From Luidia sarsii (lineage: Eukaryota > Echinodermata > Asteroidea > Paxillosida > Luidiidae), in assembly GCA_949987565.1 (NCBI GenBank), contig OX465108.1, forward strand, positions 287,501 to 351,500: a stretch of 64,000 bases of DNA, in the 5' to 3' direction. Positions 37,086 through 52,419 of this stretch are shown in pieces. The stretch's first letter is position 1; every line of letters begins with the position of its first letter. Position numbers and translations under genes: made by a program. A model generated the notes under the pieces. That model saw nothing but the letters and a program-made list of their open reading frames with translations. It was not told where the DNA came from and did not search any database.

Positions 37086-40000
37086 GTTTGTCGATCGATG
37101 GTGGTTTGTTTTCGTGCCAGTAGTTTGCTTTTGCGGGACTGGAATTTCCTCATGGGGAACTTTGCCTTCAAGATGGCCCTGTACTACGTCCTGCACTGTG
37201 CCTTTCTTCGGGGGAATGTTGAGGGTCGTGTCGTTAATTCAGAATTTCTTAGATCTTTAGATTCTCGATTCCTTGGTATTTTTGTGCTAATGAACATTTC
37301 ACCGTGGGGCAATTGGGCTTTTCCTGGTCCTGCTCAAATCCGATGAATAACCATAGTGTTATGGAGTAAGATAAATTATATAATAACCGTTTGCATTATG
37401 GTGACATGACGTAGTTCCTGTCATGTTGAAATATAGCACCTCTCTGGTACTGATAGATACTGCCTAAGATTTACGTCAATGAAATGCTAATGTGTGGGCG
37501 GAGTAATATGAATGTGTATGTATTGAACTATGCATATTTTACAATGGCTTGTCAAAACAAATTCCTCATTTTTGATGAACTTAATGTCACTAACCCCACT
37601 GTCCTGATTTAAAGCTCCTATAACCGTCCATGCTGGTTGCTCATCCTTTCGCCTGGGGAAACTTTCTTGTACTGAACTTTTCCAAATAAAAATGGACAAA
37701 ATGGTTTGGTTTGGATTGATCCAAGAGGTGTGTAACCAACACTCCAATATTGATCAATCCCTACCCCGATCCCCGCTCCATTGCCTCCCTTCCCTCATCT
37801 CCTACTAAATTGTTTCCTGTCAGACCATTTTTTTCCAAACCTCATTTAAGGTACCTTCATGTAATTGTATACCCAGCGCACGTATACTTGCGTTTGGTAA
37901 AGGCAAGTTTACCATTGGAAGGCTAAGATGGTTTTCTTTAATGCTGTAATCAGGTCTAGAGGAGCTGCGTCAGATGAGAAGAGGGCAATGGGGAGGAGCA
38001 ATTCCACTTGTGTTTTCTGACACTGACATATTTCCCTGACTATACGATCTTTATTGCCTTATCCCTGACATACCATCGCACGTTTTCGTTCCCAACTTCC
38101 GATGAGCCCACACCGAAACTGTACCAGCACATTTTCCCTCCTGAAATTGTAAACATTGCTCATTTGAATAAATATAAATTTCCGCTTTTTTTTCCGCTTG
38201 TTGAATATTTGATATTTTTGTTTTAATTGACTCTACCTTGTCGTCCTTGTTAACGAAGGAACTAGCTGCACGAGTAATGATGAAGGCCTGAAATTATTCC
38301 CGTTTCAAATTAGGACGTGGCAGGCTCTGCGGTACGACCTTCCCGCCAAATTCCCATCACCGAAATAGCCTCTGTAAATCGATAGGAGCCCCAAAGATAT
38401 ACGATTCAAGGTTTTCCACTTAATCTCCTCAAATTGTGCGTGCTATTGATCCGTTGCGTTACTGTGAATATGAAAAAAAAAATCATTTCTCTTTGGACAT
38501 TGCACGTATTTCATTCACGTGAATTGTCCGGCATGTAAAGAGGAACTGGGTTGTTTTCCAAAACCACAAAAACAGCAAAGACTAGTTTCAATTTGAATAC
38601 TTATATTCAAAGGATAAGGTTTTTAATTGGTAATTGATATCAAAGCAGAGGGCCAAATGCAGGCAAAGAGAGGAGGAGAAAGGAAGAGACAGACAGAAAC
38701 AGAGTGAAAGACAGTTTCCCTGAACTCAAGGATTTGAACACTTCTTCTTTGTGTTCCATGTTTTGGTTGCAAGAAAGATGTTCACCTCCCTAGCCTGCAA
38801 CTGTGCATCTTTCCCTAATGAGGTTTCTCATAATTGGAAGTAGATTTTTGTATTGGATTCAAAATTATAAAATGTATGAATAAACTCATTCGATTTGGGA
38901 CTGCACTCCTCAAACCTTCACTATTGAATGAACTCAACTGGATGGAATGCTTGGCAGTATAGGCTCAGCTGAAAGCGTTACTTGTTTGTATAGCATGGAT
39001 CTGTGCGTCAATTTTGTTAATAGCTTGCATTTTTTTCTTTTCTTTTTTCTCTCTTTTTTGGTCTGATATCCCCGGACACTTTAGTTTCCCTTGCAACCTC
39101 TCCGTTACTATGGGGACATGTATTATCCGAGGTCCCGCGGGCCTTTGCGCGCTTCGTTGGGGACGCCTTCCAATTTTAATTCTAGTGACGTCATTCGATC
39201 ACCAAAAACACTGCAGGTTCTGCTGATGATAATGGTGGAACACAAACCTTTAGACGCTCATCATATTATAATGCCAGGATTGCCAATTAGGTAATTATAC
39301 TTTCACCAGGAATTGCTTGTGCTGACATATTATAATACAGTCTTGCTTAACATCTCTGCCACTAGAACAGAGTAATAAGGTGTTTATTATTACGCTGTCA
39401 ATCGCTAACGATATATAGGCTCCTGACGCACGAATATAATTTGTGGTAATTGAGAAACCTGAGCTGCATTCTCTTCTCAATACCACGCTATGAACAAGCC
39501 TTACATGCCCCGCTTATATTATTTCAGGAACGCTTCTCCTTCTTTTCCCTTGACATTACAAGGTTTCTAATTTCATCGTTTTGGTAATGGACTTTCTGAT
39601 GTTACAAAGTCAGAGGCATTGGATCCTCGTAATTCCCCAGCGAAACCACCCAAATTGGATACAAGGGAAAAAAACACGTTCTCTCCTTAATAATCCCAGG
39701 TGCACGTATCGCTATCGTGTCGGGTCAGCTCTATATGCATCTCGTACACATTTAGAATAATTGTTTTCTTCTTTACCCAACTCCCCTAGAAGTCGATTAT
39801 GCGTAATTTGAGAGATTTCAAGAGTCGACCAGATAACAAATGGTCGATCAACTCGTGTCAGAATTAACAAGGATTCGATGTTTTCACACCCATTCAAGAA
39901 ATTTGTTTTGCAAGTGTTTTTTACACTGTCAAGCAATGCATTCAACCAGTGCATTCAGTTATTCCACTCGCTTTCTTTGTCAGTAAATATCATACGCGCA

Positions 40001-43000
40001 TTTTCATTTTATCTTTATCAGATGTATTTACAATCCGAAGTCAAAACAGCCAAGATTCCCCCAAATGATCGGAATTTACACACATATTTGTTAAACAAAA
40101 TTATTAATTTAGATAATATTCGTGGGCCGCATACCCATGACGTCATATGAGTAGGGCGCCCTCGTATTGGGGTCAGTGGGAGACAGCTTATTGGTCAATA
40201 CTGCGTTGGCCTTCAAGATGGCTAAGTGCTGACGTCAGTACGTATATATACGTTCCATTAACCTTAACCCTACTTGAGCCATGAAAATACCACGGCCATG
40301 TTTGTTTTGTAAAGTGTTCGGGAGAATACTTAGAACGGGCATATTCCATGAACATTTTCATTTTAGAATACCGACGACACTGACATTTCTAGAGACTCTG
40401 TACAAACAATGTCTTGGGGTAAACACAAATTTGATGAACCAGTTCAAATCTCAGACGTCGTGGATGTTGAGACCAATTTCTTGAAATAAATGCCATCACA
40501 GTGGATCTGGGTCGCAGTTTTTACACAATTCTTGTCACGAAATATACCCACCTTTAAAATTCAATGATGAACCACACACTGCACTTTATCCAACTGGGGT
40601 TTATGACTGTGCACTGCAGAAGGAATTGAACGGAATGACTGATAATGTGAACTCAGATGAGTCTAATGAGCCTCTCTGTTGTGTTTTAAATGACTTACCG
40701 CCTCTATTGGTGGGTGACATTTGCCACGCAGCAAGGCAACTGCAATAGCGAGGCGGGACTATGATGAAGTTATTAAGGCGACGGGATTCGACTAATTATT
40801 CAATAATAGAGCTCATTAGTTCCTTTCAAGCATGCATGTGCTTGCCCTCCCCCTCCCTCCTACAGATTCCCACTAAATCCTCTGATAACATAGCTCAGTC
40901 GTCTCTGCAATTTTCTCCTCTCGTATTATCAACAGAAAAGTCTATCGGTGAAAACGAAAAAAATGCTGCAGTAGGGGTCCCTGAATAGAGATGTCTTTCC
41001 TGTCTTATCACCTGATGGTCTTTCAGCATCATTGAGAATATGTTACCGAAGCTCCGATGCACATATCGATCCCATACTGTTACCGGTTAATGGGCCTAGT
41101 GGGAGGTAGAAAGGCCTGTGCCCAAGGCCTGTACCTCACGGAGCTTGGTAAGCGCAGGTTCTACCCATGCCATGCCGGTTCTTCCACGGGTAGCTAAGGT
41201 TAAACATAATAACACGTGATATGAATTCCTATTCGCTTGTGAGCGGCCGAAGATTGTAGGATATAAAATCCACGTAAGGCAAATTACCTGAAGCTGATTA
41301 ATCACCGAAATTTGCTTAAGTATAAAATCATTTCTTAATAAAACCAGTTGGTCATTTTATATTAAGCACTAGTCTGTATAAGCCACACGCAGTAAACGTG
41401 TAATGAAATAATTATTGCTAAGCATTTTTTTTTTTTGGGGGGGGGTTACGCTGAAACAGCGCTATTGAAACATATCTTTGCTATGAGCGATACAATGGGA
41501 CGTTCATAGGTTCATGAGGCATGTAGTCTTAGATGGGCTGAAGAGAAGATGACTACATTGTGCTATTAGGACAGGCAGAGGGGTGGCAAGTGCATGTGGG
41601 AATGGAAATCACTTTTTTTAGCCTAACCTCTTGTTGTCCCGAGTAGTAGAGTAGCTAGGCAGACCTTAGGGCTGCGGTCCTATCCTGATGTTTTGGCAAG
41701 ATCCCAGCGATATCACGCCTACATAAAGTCATCTTGGCACCGACTGCAAGAGGGTCTGGTGATAAGGGGTTCATTTTCTGTATTATGTATACCCAGGGAA
41801 TGGATGTGTGACTACCCGTGCATATGATACGCGCCTTGAACGAGTTATTTAAATGTACGGGCTAGGGGCGCGGGTTTAGGAACTCAGCCACTGCTAAACC
41901 ACCTGAGGTTCTCAATCCACATTACAGGGAAGGGTGAGAGACCTCGCAGTCTGTCTGCTAATATTCACAGCCACCGGTTTTTTAATAGTCATAATTGGAG
42001 AGAAAAGTAGGTTAGGCGATCACCTTTTCCCAAGCCTCTGCTCGCATGGCCGAGATTTGACAGAGGCACCCTGAAATCAGACTATACCAATCGCATTCGA
42101 ATGTGGACTCGGTATTAAAATGTTTATCTCTTTTTACGAGAGGAGAAGATGAGATTTGATATCACTCAAACAGCCTCAATAGCCGAAGCAAATGAAAAAA
42201 ACGGTCGTCCCTTTGAAAATAGAGCCAATAATGTCTATTACCAGATCCAGGCTTACCCTATATATCTAGTGGAACTTTCAGACAATTACTGGAGCTTCTC
42301 AGGAGACCTGCCTCTCTTAGAAGACTGGCGTCGGGGAGAAAAAGGGGGTCGCCGTTGAACTACTGTCGTCTGAAGCCGAAGGGATGGGGTGGGGGAGATG
42401 CAATAATTTCTTCCCTGGAAAACGGGGTCAGTATCGGGTGTCACTGATCGTACATCTTCCTCGTCGGCCGCTTTTCGTCCCCATCATATCAGCTGCTAGT
42501 AACCATTCTATGGGAGCCTGCATGGATACCATGTGAAGGGGGTATCATCGGTGAACTCAAACGAACTTTTTCGAGGGGTGATAACTTTGGCTGTATGCTG
42601 CTGGTACATCTGTCAGGGGAGGTAGAAGCGTAGATACCCGTGCAAACATCGTGAGCAAACTCAGGCATCGATGTGGTCGATAAGGCTACATCGACCAGAG
42701 AGACGAGGAAAAGAAAGAGAAAACTAAACAGCCTCCTCCCCACCTCCATGGACAATAATTGTAAAAGCAAACGAACCCATCCCACCCTCTCCTCCCACGA
42801 GGCAGATGGGAGATGGACGGTAATCAAAGCCAGTAACTCCACGAATTACAGAACGGAATGTTGGTAATGTCGGCGCGGTTGAGCACATGACACTGATGGA
42901 ACCTCCTGCTTGACTATGCAAAATGTGCAATAAAGCCAGCACCCCTACTTAGTCTCCTAGGAGCACGAGAGCAAAGCTTTCGCCTCCTCGCCATTTCCTG

Positions 43001-43884
43001 GTTGTTGTTTTGGTACCACAGGTCGAAGATGCTTTAGGATTATTTGGCAAAGCTGCTTGGTTCCCCTGCGCTATCTATCATTTACACACAACGCACCGCG
43101 CAGACACCACTGGGGCTGGATTATGCTTGGAACTGGGTTAGACAGTGTCTGGGGATAGTGGGGTTTTTCTCACATTTGGAGTTGCTCCAAAGCAAACCCT
43201 TTGACGTGTCTGCTTCGAAGGCCTCATGAAAGGTCATTCGAGTCGGTGGCAAGTCTTCATGTCTATAATTTGCTAAAACCTACCTCTGTCTGAGTGCAAT
43301 CATTTTAATACATTAAAAACGGATGGGATTCTAAACCAATGTGAGAATAGCAAACACACGGTCGTGCCTTCATTCCAAACAACACGGCATAAAGTGGTCC
43401 CCAGCGTGAACCTTATACTTCGTCACTAACCCCACGTCATACTGCATGACAGCACAGACGCAGGGTATGGCGTCGTTGGCTATGTGAGTGGGTTGCAAGG
43501 AGGGATGGAGAGGGGGAGGGAGGCATAATTGGTCAGACTCTTCCAAGATGAACCCAAAACTCAGCATCCCCGAGTGAACTCCGTCTGTCGGCAGCAGGTG
43601 TAGATAACAAGATGAGAATGCTGACGTCATAGGGCGGTGTGATCCCATTCATGCGCGATCTGAAGCCAGTCTTGGATTGTCGTTGGACGTCTGAGCCTCG
43701 AACGCTTCTCCACTTCATCCCTGGACCGACGCGTTCTCGTGCTGCTGACTTGATGGAGTCTTACTTCCACTCGAACCGTTTCAGCGTCACATTTAATACC
43801 GTGTTTATTCTGACAACATGTGGGTCTGTTTGCACTAGGCCGTTTGAGATGAAACCGTGATGGCGGTTCCTCGTGTGAGAGTAG

Positions 43885-44811
43885 TCATGACGGGCAATGG
43901 TGTCTCTTGACTTCCCTTAACACTACTAGATTCAGTCAGAGGCCATGACGAGCAGTGGTGTCTCTTGACTTCTCTTAACACTACTAGATTCAGTCAGAGG
44001 CCATGACGGGCAGTGGTGTCTCTTGACTTCCCTTAACACTACTAGATTCAGTCAGAGGCCATGACGGGCAATGGTGTCTCTTGACTTCCCTTAACACTAC
44101 TAGATTCAGTCAGAGGCCATGACGGGCAATGGTGTCTCTTGACTTCCCTTAACACTACTAGATTCAGTCAGAGGCCATGACGGGCAATGGTGTCTCTTGA
44201 CTTCCCTTAACACTACTAGATTCAGTCAGAGGCCATGACGGGCAGTGGTGTCTCTTGACTTCCCTTAACACTACTAGATTCAATCAGAGGCCATGACGGG
44301 CAATGGTGTCTCTTGACTTCCACTTAACACTACTAGATTCAGTCAGAGGCCATGACGGGCAGTGGTGTATCTTGACTTCCCTTAACACTACTAGATTCAG
44401 TCAGGTGCCATGACGGGCAGTGGTGTCTCTTGACTTCCCTTAACACTACTAGATTCAGTCAGAGACCATGACGGGCAGTGGTGTATCTTGACTTCCCTTA
44501 ACACTACTAGATTCAGTCAGAGACCATGACGGGCAGTGGTGTCTCTTGACTTCTCTTAACACTACTAGATTCAGTCAGAGGCCATGACGGGCAGTGGTGT
44601 CTCTTGACTTCCCTTAACACTACTAGATTCAGTCAGAGGCAATGACGGGCAGTGGTGTCTCTTGACTTCCCTTAACACTACTAGATTCAGTCAGAGGCCA
44701 TGACGGGCAGTGGTGTCTCTTGACTTCCCTTAACACTACTAGATTCAGTCAGGTGCCATGACGGGCAGTGGTGTATCTTGACTTCCCTTAACACTACTAG
44801 ATTCAGTCTAA
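43885..44811. repeat. 58-bp satellite, 16 tandem units
   Basis: Unit starts fall every 58 bp (43943, 44001, 44059, 44117 and so on). A single-base insertion makes the eighth unit 59 bp. Core words are CCATGACGGGCAGTGGTGTC, TCTTGACTTCCCTTAACAC and TACTAGATTCAGTCAGAG. Units differ by one to three substitutions. Linked variants (GGTGTATCTTG, CAGGTGCC, CAATGG) recur in groups, showing local duplication of several units at a time. The unit length is not a multiple of three and holds stops, so it is non-coding. Confidence 0.97.
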
Positions 44812-47800
44812 TAGACATTCATGATATGACGTCACTGTACAGCCATCCTATAGCCAGGAATCCTTTGACCTCTACCTCTACATATGTGACGTCATATGCA
44901 TGAGGTCTGTGATTCAAATGGTTAAATAGACCTAGGCTTAAGGGTGCGCAAGCTGTCTGCAAGTGATTTCTTTCCCATGCCCACGTGAGAATGTTGCAGT
45001 ATATTGAACTATACCATTATTCTCGTCTACTATGGTATTAATCATTTCCCTCGAAACCCCTCATCCCTATTAATCCTCAACTGTTAGATTACCTCGCCGC
45101 CTGCAAATGATATTTCCACTTTTTATAATATCCTCTTCATAATTTTACTTTGATCACGAATCAATTAGTCATTATAGAATGGTCGAGCCCTCCTGCGATG
45201 ATCGTTACAGCCTGAAATGAAACAAATCAGCTTATACTGCGCTCAGTGAGGATTTCAGTGAATGTTAAAATTCTCCTTAATGAAACAAACTCCTCCAATT
45301 CATTCAGCTTTATTGGTAAGAGGTACCACCCAGATGACATTTACGATGTGCATGCGGAGGGCATTCACTAGGCGGGAACTTTATCAACTCATTAGGACCG
45401 AGGGGAACAAACTAATTACTTAATTAAACCCGGGGAATATGCCAGACCCCCCGAGCTTCCATCGCCGCCATCCGTTCCACATTCCTCCTCTCTCACTCTG
45501 ACCCTTTACCAATAATGGATCTACCAATAATGGACACAAAAATACAGACTGTGGTTTGTCCCCTAATTTGAGGATGGGTTTGTTTGCTTGTTAAGCACTG
45601 AGTGTACAGCGTGAAACTAGGCCCAAATGTTTGTGTCTAGATATCTGTGACATTAAAATTATAAGAGAAATATGATCGAAGCTTAAGCGCGAGCCTACGC
45701 CTTCTTTTCGTAAACGGTCCTAGAAAACTCTTCATGTCCTTGGCTTAAGTGCTACGCTGCGAGACGTGGACAATAACTATCCCTGCACCAAGCAGAATTA
45801 ATTAACCATCTTCTGTCCGTAAGATGGAATAAGTTAACTGCCTTTCAGGATTTTGTTATCGTTTTTCACTTTGTGCCTCGTTGGGTTTTTTTTAGATGCG
45901 TGACTTGAGGCTTTTGGAGTGGAGCAATTTTGAAGTTGTATGGTATGAAGCCACTCGTCAGTGTTTATGTGGATATTGAATTACAGCGTGATCCGCAACA
46001 CTATCCCGTATCAACAGTGTCCTAATCAATGTAAAGCTGTGAATAAAAAGGTCTATCCAGAGACTCCCAGTTCCTGAACGCGTGTCACTTGAAAAGGTCT
46101 GCCTTTCTGTCTCATCCTTCCTTTATGTCTTTCCCTCCTCCATTCATTTCCTTCTTGCTTCCTTAATTTCATAAAAATTGCTTTGTTCCTTTGAAGGAAA
46201 TGGCTTTTTGTCGCCCTCTACAATTTCATTCCCATGGAGAACCTTTTATTCGTTTTCTTTCATTGAAAAGACCTCGCTCACAAATCTAAGACTTTCATGT
46301 GTGTGTCGGACGTTTGCTTTTAATTTCCCCAGCTCTTTCTGCCTTCCACATTTGCCCTGCTGATTCAATCAAATGGAATGAAATAAAAAGGAAAAACCTA
46401 TAAAGGGACCTGCACAAAGGATAGTGGACGGAGGAAAAGAATATTGTAGCCTTCAACCTCACTGAAATCGTCAAGTCTTTCCTTTCCAAGCGATGTGTAA
46501 ATCAACGGCTGTTGTCTGTGTCCCTTTTCTAGAATGCCCATCGCTGTAGCCTCGTGTTCTCCAGTACTTTCATGGCAACCCTCTGCTCTTTGCCATAACG
46601 TATGGAAAGCATCACTCGTGGTACAGAGATAATAAAGTTTTATTCAGGCTGAGAGAAGGGAAATGCAGTCGGTTTCGAGGACACGGATATTCTGGTTTTC
46701 GGGTAAAAAAACTCCATAATGAAATGATGTCATTGTTATGATGCGTACAGGGGCTAAACTGGAATGTAAAATGGAATGTGGTAACAAAAATACTTTCTGG
46801 TTGATGCACTGTTGGTTGGTAGGACGAATTGCTGATGGCTTGGTCGCTTACTTGTTGTGTATACATTAAGGTACTGTAAGCCGTTCACCGAATGGAATTA
46901 TGCATACAGCTGCCTCGTGCCAGGGACGTACTGTTGCTTTAAAAACAGCTGGATTAGTCCCCTTGTCACTCAGCTCGTCATAGGTACGACACAAACACCA
47001 CCTCATGGGTACAATTCAAGACCATTGCGTTGAGTCTTCCATCCAGAATGCGTGCCTGTGAAAGTAAAGGATAGAATGTTTTGGTAAGGCAGGGCATTTT
47101 AAAATACACGTTTCACTCTGTCAGAAGGACGTGTTACTTATACTTTGCAGTACTGGTTTTAAATGACGTCACACTTACAGAACGCAATGCCAAACAACAT
47201 TCGTCGTGTACAGTTTTTACATTGGTATACATTGGGAAGATGCATCATTGGTGTGAATAGTGAACGGTTTAAGTTGTCGACCGAAGTTGTTTGTGAGATA
47301 TGATATGTGATGTACCTGAGGCATGTGTATACTTGGTTTGAGGCAAGGAAACCGTGGCTTAGCACAGACTACCGCTCCGTTGCGTTGCCTTACAAACCAA
47401 TCGCTCAAGTTACTCGTCTCATGTCTGACTCCCTCCTACCCCCGGAGATGCTCCCGGGCTGAGCACTCGAAACGTCGATTAGTTCTTGGCCAAGGGTTTA
47501 CACGCGTGCTTAGTGTAAGTCAACCTTATGATTTCCCGCCCACACGACAGACAAATACCATCCATGTTCTCTTGTTTGGACCGAAGGAATGACCGACCCT
47601 CCCTCCCCCTCCATCTCCCAAACCGCTTCAATTACCAGAGCGGCCTGTCAAACAGGCCCACTGCAAAGATTCCGACAGCTCTACCGTCCCAGCCTACAAA
47701 CCCACGCGGAGACATTTAATTACGTGTTCGACCAGTAAGAACCAATGCATATACCACTGGCTGCCCGGCTGTTGTTTTGGAGGGATTTACATCACCAATC

Positions 47801-48608
47801 GAGATCCTAACTTGGGGAGTCGGTGAAATCCATACCACAATCTAAATATTAGAACAAACGCGCAGATGTGTCGCTTGTTTCCAGCATTATAATAATGTCG
47901 ATAGTGATGTGATGTTTACCACTCGCAGCGGGTGATTCTTGTATTGTTTCATTGGTAGGCGGTTGGTTAGCTTATTGATATAGATGCCATAAGTACACAA
48001 GTCAGGTGTAGCAATCGATTGGGACATGGTGGTGGTGTCTGCAAATCTGTGCTTGTCATCGAATATCTGTCGCATCTGTTTGCATTTGTTCGTGAGGAGG
48101 CGTGCTCATTTTTGTCGTTTTTCTAGCGCTTAATCTTAAAGTTATCCTGATCCAATGGTTCCCATTTTGGGTTGTTTCAGAGGGAAACCAATTACGTAGC
48201 TGAGATGCCAGTACAAATGTCTTCCAAACGTGTTCCTTCCCTTTCCACGATAAAGAACTGATCATTCCTGAATATGATAATTGGCTGCAGTCTTAAAGAT
48301 TTGTTAAAAGAATTTCAAGTGTAAAAAAAATCGAAACGGACTCTTGTCTTGTAGATGCGGTATTTGCTCTCCCCATATGTTGATTTATGCATGTAGTGCC
48401 ACATCAGGTTCCCCTTGCAGAAATGTTAGTGCAAATTAGTGGCACTTTTCCCGTGTGTTTTTGCTTGCTTGGGGCACAGTGTGCTCTCTTGTAGACGAAG
48501 AGAATGAAGCCAGCCTGCGGCCCCAGACTCAGAATGGTCCTAGCCCGGGATGTGTGTGTCTGTCTGAGATGGCTGGCCGCTCCAACCATGCCTGGACTTA
48601 AGATTAGT

Positions 48609-48722
48609 TTCTCCTCCTTCTCTTCCTTCTCCTTCTCCTTCTCCTTCTTCTCCTCCTCCTCCTCCTCCTCCTCCTCCTCCTTCTTTACCTCCTCCTCCTC
48701 CTCCTCCTCCACCTCCTCCTCC
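48609..48722. repeat. TTC/TCC trinucleotide repeat
   Basis: CTTCTC-type then CTCCTC-type repeat of about 115 bp. It makes Ser- or Glu/Lys-rich frames on opposite strands and shows no exon signals. Confidence 0.92.
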
Positions 48723-49738
48723 TTAAAGTCGGCACTCACTACGTCTTGAGTAAACAGCGTCTTGCCAAAAAGGCCTGAAGATTGTGGCGGTATGGCAGAG
48801 AAAATGAAAAGGAAAAAGACAAGATGATGACGAAAGAGCCCTGCCAGCTTGTTTTTGAAGTATTAGAATGTGCTACAGAATGCTGTGTGTGTACAACGAG
48901 GGGCCAAGTAGAGGCACTAAGGCCGGGCAAGTTCGATGTATCGGGGGAAACTAATGGTCGGGAATTATCAGTTTCAGGCCAAAGTACGTGGATGGATTTG
49001 GCTGAATCAGGCGTTGTTTAAATGCAGAATGCACAATATATTAACTAAGGCATAATTCCTCCCACACACAAGACGCGCTTATTCAAACTCGGCAGCTGTT
49101 TGAATTCCATCCAATACAATTTATCAGCTTGTGTACAATAAGTATACCATCTCCCAAGAAACGCGTGGATCGCCTATCAGTGGGTGAGGCGGTAGATTTA
49201 TCTGAAAGAGAACAGGACAGTAGACTAAAAGTGCGAACACTGAGTTTATCTCAGCTTGGACAAAACACTTTATTTTAATGGGCATTTCTCCCTTGATAAA
49301 AGAAGTGTTCGATAATTTGTTTTTCAAACACCAATCGCTACCACAGTAGGATGTGTTACGCTTTAATGCTTCTAGCTATTTCGTTCCAGACTAAAGTGAG
49401 ATATGAAAAAAAAATCAGCAGCGGTTTTATGTTATTCGCAGTTTACAATGCATGATCGCAAAACATAAAGGCGTTTACTTCGTGAAATAGCCGTCGACCT
49501 CTGCACTCATTTTTGTTTGTTTGTTCTGTGTATCTACAATGCTATGAAGCCTACAATCTACACGCACCCCAGCGTAAACCGTTTGAAGCTCATTTGACAT
49601 TTAAAAATAAAATATGGCTAGGAGGCGGAGATAAGCCCGTACAGTCACACTTCTACTCTGCCTCTCACGAGGATGTTTCCCTGTGGAGTTCAATGCCCCT
49701 TTAGTATGACAGCCCTCGTGCGATATGCAGTCGAACCT

Positions 49739-49874
49739 TCAACAGAAAGAGGGGAGAGAGGGGAGACAGAGGGGCATAGAGACGGACAGGGGAGCGAGAC
49801 AGATAGTAAAGAGAGATGGGTTGAAAGAGAGAGACGGGAGAGGGAGGGGAGGGAGTGTAGAGAGAGGGGAGAAG
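49739..49874. repeat. GA-rich simple repeat
   Basis: An imperfect GAGAGGGGAGACAGA tract of about 135 bp. Confidence 0.85.
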
Positions 49875-52419
49875 CAAGGTGGAGATTATTATGATGCACG
49901 GGTCCTATGTATTATGTAATTTTATGGTACCTTAGCATTTTGCTTATTGTGAAGTTTCGAGCAACGTTTTCTGCGGATGTTTTTTGTGCGAAACAAGTGT
50001 GAGACAGTAGGGTTTCGTTGTATTTGTTTCCTCTTCAGGTACATGATGTATGTAGAGTGGTCGAGGACAGGGAATGAACGTGCTATGTGTCTAGAATAAG
50101 CTTGCTATGCATGGATCATCTGCTAACCTATATAACCTGTGCCAGGCCTACGTGCCTACGCAAGCAACCGTTCGAAATAAATCAATGTGATTGGGCGTGA
50201 TGCAGTGACGTAAACAATACCCCTGCGCGCGTATTCTGTCCACTGTCCCTACTTCCTGCCTTAAATTGAATGGATTTTGTATCAACTAAATCTTGGAGAC
50301 GTTCGATTTCTGGCCAGCTCTTTTTCTACATTAAGATAACGTACACGTGCAGCGTTGAAAACAAAGGTAATGTTGGCTTTAATGAAGAGCTCTCCCAGGG
50401 TCCAGACAGCGCTAATCGTATTCCTAGTCACAAGCCTGCATAACCATGCGCTGGAAACTCATTCACTCATTAAATCATTGCAGTCCAATTATCCGCCTCC
50501 CCCTTCGTCATCGGCTGCCGGGGCGTACACTCAGCCAAGCAAGGTGCTGCGCCAGGCAAATCGCTGCGGGTCTCTAATAGCAAGTGTTACGGTGCTAGTT
50601 TCCAGGAATGGTTGTACCCGCATGAATATCAGAAAGGCGAAAGCAGTTTTTATGCTGTGAATGAAAGGCTGGTGGGGATGGTGAATGCATGTTTGCTTCC
50701 TCGTGCCTTGTTTAACTACAAACAAATCGCCCTTTGCATTTCAAGCGGACGAATGACATCTGCGAGGGGTTAGGAAAAGGGTAGAAAAACAGGGGGTGGA
50801 GGATGGAGTACAAAGCGCCCTTTGGGAAGTTGAAGCAAAAAAGGTTAAGAGTTACTGGAAGCATCGCTTCAAATTGTCATGAAATCAGCATGACTTGTTT
50901 TATGTCTCCGGTCAGAGACAGGAAATTCCCTCATAAGTCACGATCATGTGCCGGGAATAATTTGTATCTTGCTTTTATTTGGAAGCCCTGTGCAATGAGT
51001 GTCTTAATGTGGAATTTCCCCAAGATATTGGTCGTTAGGATGGACTGATCAAAAATTTATCGAGCCGGATTGGGCACAGTCTCCTCGACAACAACATCCG
51101 CTGCCGTTCCGTCTCATCTATCCCTCTCTCCGTCTCTACCCTCTCTCCCTCTTCCTCGTCGGAGGAAGTGGAGAACGATAATTTATTACCAGGAGTGTCC
51201 ATGTTGGCATTTGCGAATCGGCGCTCATCGCCAAAGTTTCCTGCTGTTGAATGACATGACCGTAGCCTCGGGCACTGGCAGGACAATTAGTCTTTCCTTT
51301 TGCCCCTCTTCCCTCTCCCCTGTCTCCCTCTCCCGTCCAGCAAGCCCTGTCCGATCATTGTGTCATCCTCGCATATCAGTCCCTTCCCCTGGCCGGGTTT
51401 CCTCTGTCGTGACGTCATCCTTGCCATGCGCCATTATTAGGGCGGCTGTTGCCGACCCGTCAGATCAGATGGCGGGACTAGTCTCGTTTCAAGGAGTTAC
51501 TGCGACCCGACACCGTCTCTATTCCAAGCTCGTCAGAGCTTTCACGCAGTTGTCGCTTATTTACGAGACAGTAATTGAGGAGGCCTGTGTGCTGCTAGCG
51601 CGTACATCCTGTAGGGATGCGTTCAGTATGGGACGACATTTAGCTAGGTCTGTGGCTGAGGTTATTGGTTGATAGTGGTAGGCGATGGTGATGGGGAGGT
51701 CGCTTTGCCTTCATACATAAGGTTCCCTCTGCGTCATGTTATCTGTAGCAGATTTCAGTTTCAAGTCCTAGATCCTGCACGTGGTGGAGAAACGAAGACC
51801 GAAGAAACGGGACACTGTGTACGCCTCTCTCCGATCAGACCTGACGAAGGAGTCTCAAGGCTCTATCACGTGCAATAAGAACAAACTTCATCCCATGTCA
51901 CTCGTGGAAATGATAGCGTGTGCTTTAACGTACAGACATGCACATTGCTCTTTGCTCCACGCGTATCAGTGACAATGCATTTCCCAACCCGGCAATTTCA
52001 CTGATGGTAACGACGATATGAGAAGGCAGACGTCGCGCACGACTGCACGAATTCAGAAATTATGTTTTGGTCGTTTCCTCTTCACAGTCGGCAAGTCAAA
52101 ATAAAGTTTGAAGTGATACGTAACGAACTTACTTAGTGGCTTATTGTAAGCCAAAAGCCTGAAGAACACTTGTGCAAACAACGTTCATTACATTTTGGTT
52201 TTCCTGTTGCTTCATTCCCCCAGCATTGTTGGTTATTCTGCTGGGCTTTAGCTATGGTCCTTGAAACCATCCAACCCACGCTCGTTCTTACTTTAAACAA
52301 TAAACACGCCACAATGGGGTTCTGCTTTCAATGACGTCATAGCCCAGGCAGAGCCCTGGGAACGCAGCGGCTCTTCTGACTAAGGTTGTTAGGGTTGTTT
52401 GGGTGTGTGTGCTCTCGCT

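Noticed and set aside
41100..41930. Possible tRNA-like words (GAGCTTGGTAAGCGCAGGTTC, and GGTTTAGCAGTGG on the - strand at about 41.9 kb)
   Set aside because: Box spacing is wrong for a tRNA and no cloverleaf can be drawn.
43885..44811. CRISPR-like array (regular 58-bp period)
   Set aside because: The whole unit is conserved with no variable spacers, and the DNA is eukaryotic, so it is a satellite.
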